Assembly (NCBI GenBank): GCA_021798655.1
Contig: JAJZFE010000286.1
Coordinates: 1-6,218 of the forward strand
Length of the DNA stretch: 6,218 nucleotides
Source: Acidobacteriota bacterium
GTDB taxonomy: Bacteria > Acidobacteriota > Terriglobia > Terriglobales > Acidobacteriaceae
Direction: 5' to 3'
The stretch's first letter is position 1. Every line of letters starts with the position of its first letter. Below are positions 4,565 to 6,218 of this stretch, in pieces. The notes under the pieces were generated by a model. It was not told the origin of the DNA and searched no databases. It worked only from the letters and a program-made list of their open reading frames with translations. Made by a program: the position numbers and the translations under genes.

Positions 4565-5608
4565 ATGATCGTCGCTATGCAGGACCACGCCACCGATGAA
4601 CAGATTCAGAATGTGATTGAGCGAATGGTGGAACTCGGCTTCAATGTGCACCGCACAACGGGTGAGGTGCAAACCATTCTTGCTGGCGTGGGAACGCCGG
4701 CACACTTCGAGGTCACGGAGTTTCAGGTGCTCTCGGGTGTTCACCAGGCGTATCGAATCTCGTCGCCGTACAAGCTGGCGGGGCGTGGATTCCGGCCGGA
4801 GGGCACGCGGATTACGTTCCCGAACGGCGTGGTGGTGGGCGGCGATGAGGTCGTCATCATGGCCGGGCCGTGCTCGGTGGAGAGCCGTGAGCAAATTCGC
4901 CTGAGTGCGCAGCAGGTGGCTACGGCGGGTGCGCAGTTCCTGCGCGGGGGAGCGTTCAAGCCGCGTAGTTCGCCGTACAGCTTTCAGGGTATGGGCGTGG
5001 AAGGCCTGCAGATCATGCGCGAGGCTGCCGATGAGTTTGGGCTGCTGGTGATCACCGAGGTGATGGAGATCTCGCAGATCGAGCTGATGCTGCCGTACAT
5101 TGATTGCTTCCAGGTGGGAGCGCGCAACATGCAGAACTTCAACCTGCTGCGGGAGCTTGGCCACGTGCGCAAGCCGGTGCTGCTGAAGCGCGGCATTGCG
5201 GCGACGATCGAAGAGGTGCTGCTGAGCGCCGAATATATTTTGTCGGGCGGCAATTATGACCTGATGTTGTGCGAGCGCGGCATTCGCACGTTTGAGACGT
5301 ATACGCGGAACACGTACGACGTCTCCGCGATTCCGGTGCTGAAGAAGCTGACGCATCTGCCGGTGCTGGGCGATCCGTCGCATGGTGTGGGCAAGCGCGA
5401 CCTGGTGCCGCCGATGGCGCTGGCTTCGGTGGCTGCAGGCGCGGATGGATTGTTGATGGAGATGCATCCGAATCCGGATAAGGCACTGTCGGATGGAGCG
5501 CAGTCGCTGCAACCGGAGCAGTTGGTGAAGCTGGTGGAGAAGCTGCGCCGGCTTGCGCCGATCGTTGATCGTACGATTGCTCCGGCGGTGTCTCAGATCC
5601 ATGCTTAA
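4565..5608 (+). CDS. aroF: 3-deoxy-7-phosphoheptulonate (DAHP) synthase, class Ibeta with N-terminal regulatory domain
   Basis: This enzyme condenses phosphoenolpyruvate with erythrose 4-phosphate, the first step of the shikimate pathway. The 347-aa protein follows Thermotoga maritima DAHP synthase closely in length and motifs. Residues 1-70, starting MIVAMQ, form the ferredoxin-like regulatory domain that binds Tyr/Phe in the Thermotoga enzyme. The (beta/alpha)8 barrel follows, with IMAGPCSVESRE (98-109), LRGGAFKPRSSPYSFQG (126-142), QVGARNMQNF (183-192), LLKRG (206-210), LCERGIRTFE (235-244) and DPSHGVGKRDL (270-280). The probable metal ligands Cys103, His273, Glu299 and Asp310 are all present. 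AGAGGA at 4551-4556 is 8 nt before ATG 4565; a GTG at 4562 adds one residue and is less likely. Feedback inhibition by an aromatic amino acid is likely from the N-terminal domain, but the effector cannot be read. proB follows after 19 nt. Confidence 0.96.
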   Translation: MIVAMQDHATDEQIQNVIERMVELGFNVHRTTGEVQTILAGVGTPAHFEVTEFQVLSGVHQAYRISSPYKLAGRGFRPEGTRITFPNGVVVGGDEVVIMAGPCSVESREQIRLSAQQVATAGAQFLRGGAFKPRSSPYSFQGMGVEGLQIMREAADEFGLLVITEVMEISQIELMLPYIDCFQVGARNMQNFNLLRELGHVRKPVLLKRGIAATIEEVLLSAEYILSGGNYDLMLCERGIRTFETYTRNTYDVSAIPVLKKLTHLPVLGDPSHGVGKRDLVPPMALASVAAGADGLLMEMHPNPDKALSDGAQSLQPEQLVKLVEKLRRLAPIVDRTIAPAVSQIHA

Positions 5609-5627
5609 GAATCAGGAGGACCGGGCT

Positions 5628-6218
5628 TTGCATCGGATTGTCGTCAAACTCGGAACGAATGTCATTATGCGGCCGGATGGCAAGGTGGCGCTGGGGCTGC
5701 TTTGCGGACTCGTGGAGCAGGTTGCGGAGCTGCGTGCGCAGGGCATCGAGGTGCTGGTGGTGTCGTCGGGCGCGGTGGGCCTGGGGATGGAGCGCCTGGG
5801 GCTGATGGAGCGGCCGACGGTGGTGGCGCAGATCCAGGCGTGTGCGGCCATCGGGCAATCGCGGCTGATGTCGCTGTATGACGATGCGTTCGACCGGCTG
5901 GGGTGCCCGATTGCGCAGGTGCTGCTGACGGAGGACGACTTCCGCGATGCGACGCGCCATACGAACCTGCGCGCGGCACTGGATGCGCTGTTGACGATGG
6001 GCGTGATCCCGATTGTGAATGAGAACGATACGGTGTCGACGGTGGAGTTGGACCGGCCGACGGAGTCGCGGCAGAGAGAGAGAATCTTTGGCGACAACGA
6101 TAAGCTGTCGGCGCTGCTGCTGAAGCATATCGGGGCGGACGTGCTGATCCTGCTGTCGGACGTGGACGGGCTGTATGATCGCAGTCCGACGGAGCCGGGC
6201 GCGGCGGTGCTCAAGAAG
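5628..6218 (+). CDS. proB: Glutamate 5-kinase (ProB), 3' truncated by window
   Basis: ProB phosphorylates glutamate to gamma-glutamyl phosphate, the first step of proline synthesis. The visible 197 residues are the N-terminal half of the amino-acid kinase domain (full family length is about 260-370 aa). Motifs: RIVVKLGTNV (3-12), VSSGAVGLG (45-53), AAIGQSRL (73-80), QVLLTEDDF (97-105), PIVNENDTV (128-136), FGDNDKLSA (154-162) and LLSDVDGLYD (175-184). About 11 extra, charged residues lie between NENDTV and FGDND compared with typical ProB. The start is taken as TTG 5628 because AGGAGGA at 5614-5620 is 7 nt upstream. An in-frame ATG at 5601 would add 9 residues and overlap the DAHP synthase stop by 8 nt, but lacks a good ribosome binding site. 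The C-terminal part, including any PUA domain, is beyond the window. Its place behind aromatic genes suggests shared transcription rather than shared pathway. Confidence 0.95.
   Translation, partial: MHRIVVKLGTNVIMRPDGKVALGLLCGLVEQVAELRAQGIEVLVVSSGAVGLGMERLGLMERPTVVAQIQACAAIGQSRLMSLYDDAFDRLGCPIAQVLLTEDDFRDATRHTNLRAALDALLTMGVIPIVNENDTVSTVELDRPTESRQRERIFGDNDKLSALLLKHIGADVLILLSDVDGLYDRSPTEPGAAVLKK

Noticed and set aside
4547..5602. 351-codon open frame on the minus strand opposite DAHP synthase
   Set aside because: Shadow frame: no motif, biased Arg/Leu/His composition, and the + strand gene has every family residue.
5139..6128. 329-codon open frame on the minus strand opposite DAHP synthase and proB
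   Set aside because: It crosses two real genes and their junction, and its composition is that of a shadow of G-ending codons.
1..6218. CRISPR arrays, tRNA/rRNA genes, insertion sequences
   Set aside because: No regularly spaced repeats, no cloverleaf or conserved rRNA sequence, and no transposase or terminal inverted repeats were seen on either strand.

Overview
The window looks like chromosomal DNA from an acidobacterium, most likely the Terriglobia/Acidobacteriaceae group. This is an inference from the GC-rich, strongly G-ending codon use on the + strand (GCG, CTG and GTG dominate) and the style of the proteins; no taxonomic marker gene is present. All recognised genes lie on the + strand. 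The long minus-strand reading frames are shadows of the G-ending codon bias.

Layout: the last 42 codons of an aconitate hydratase (2-130) end at a strong intrinsic terminator (157-186). Next come trpC (223-1032) and trpF (1038-1763), 5 nt apart. The 222-nt gap 1764-1985 is regulatory: a candidate promoter, a 24-codon aromatic-rich leader ORF (1799-1873) and three mutually exclusive RNA stems ending in an intrinsic terminator, followed by trpB (1986-3254) and trpA (3254-4030, overlapping by 1 nt). After a 165-nt gap containing hairpins come a stand-alone AroQ-type chorismate mutase (4196-4462), a class Ibeta DAHP synthase with an N-terminal regulatory domain (4565-5608), and the 5' half of proB, glutamate 5-kinase (5628 to window end).

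How the genes work together: DAHP synthase opens the shikimate pathway. Chorismate mutase commits chorismate to Phe/Tyr. TrpC, TrpF, TrpB and TrpA carry out the late tryptophan steps, from phosphoribosylanthranilate to Trp. trpE, trpG and trpD are absent, and an aconitase terminator sits directly upstream of trpC, so the early Trp genes must lie elsewhere.

The most interesting element is the trpF-trpB gap, which reads as a complete four-segment ribosome-mediated transcription attenuator. Its leader ORF has Phe13, Tyr15 and a single Trp16 codon positioned on the protector stem, and its last codons form the antiterminator arm. It may start at or near the 5' end of its transcript. The pairings are seen in the sequence; the regulatory behaviour is inferred.
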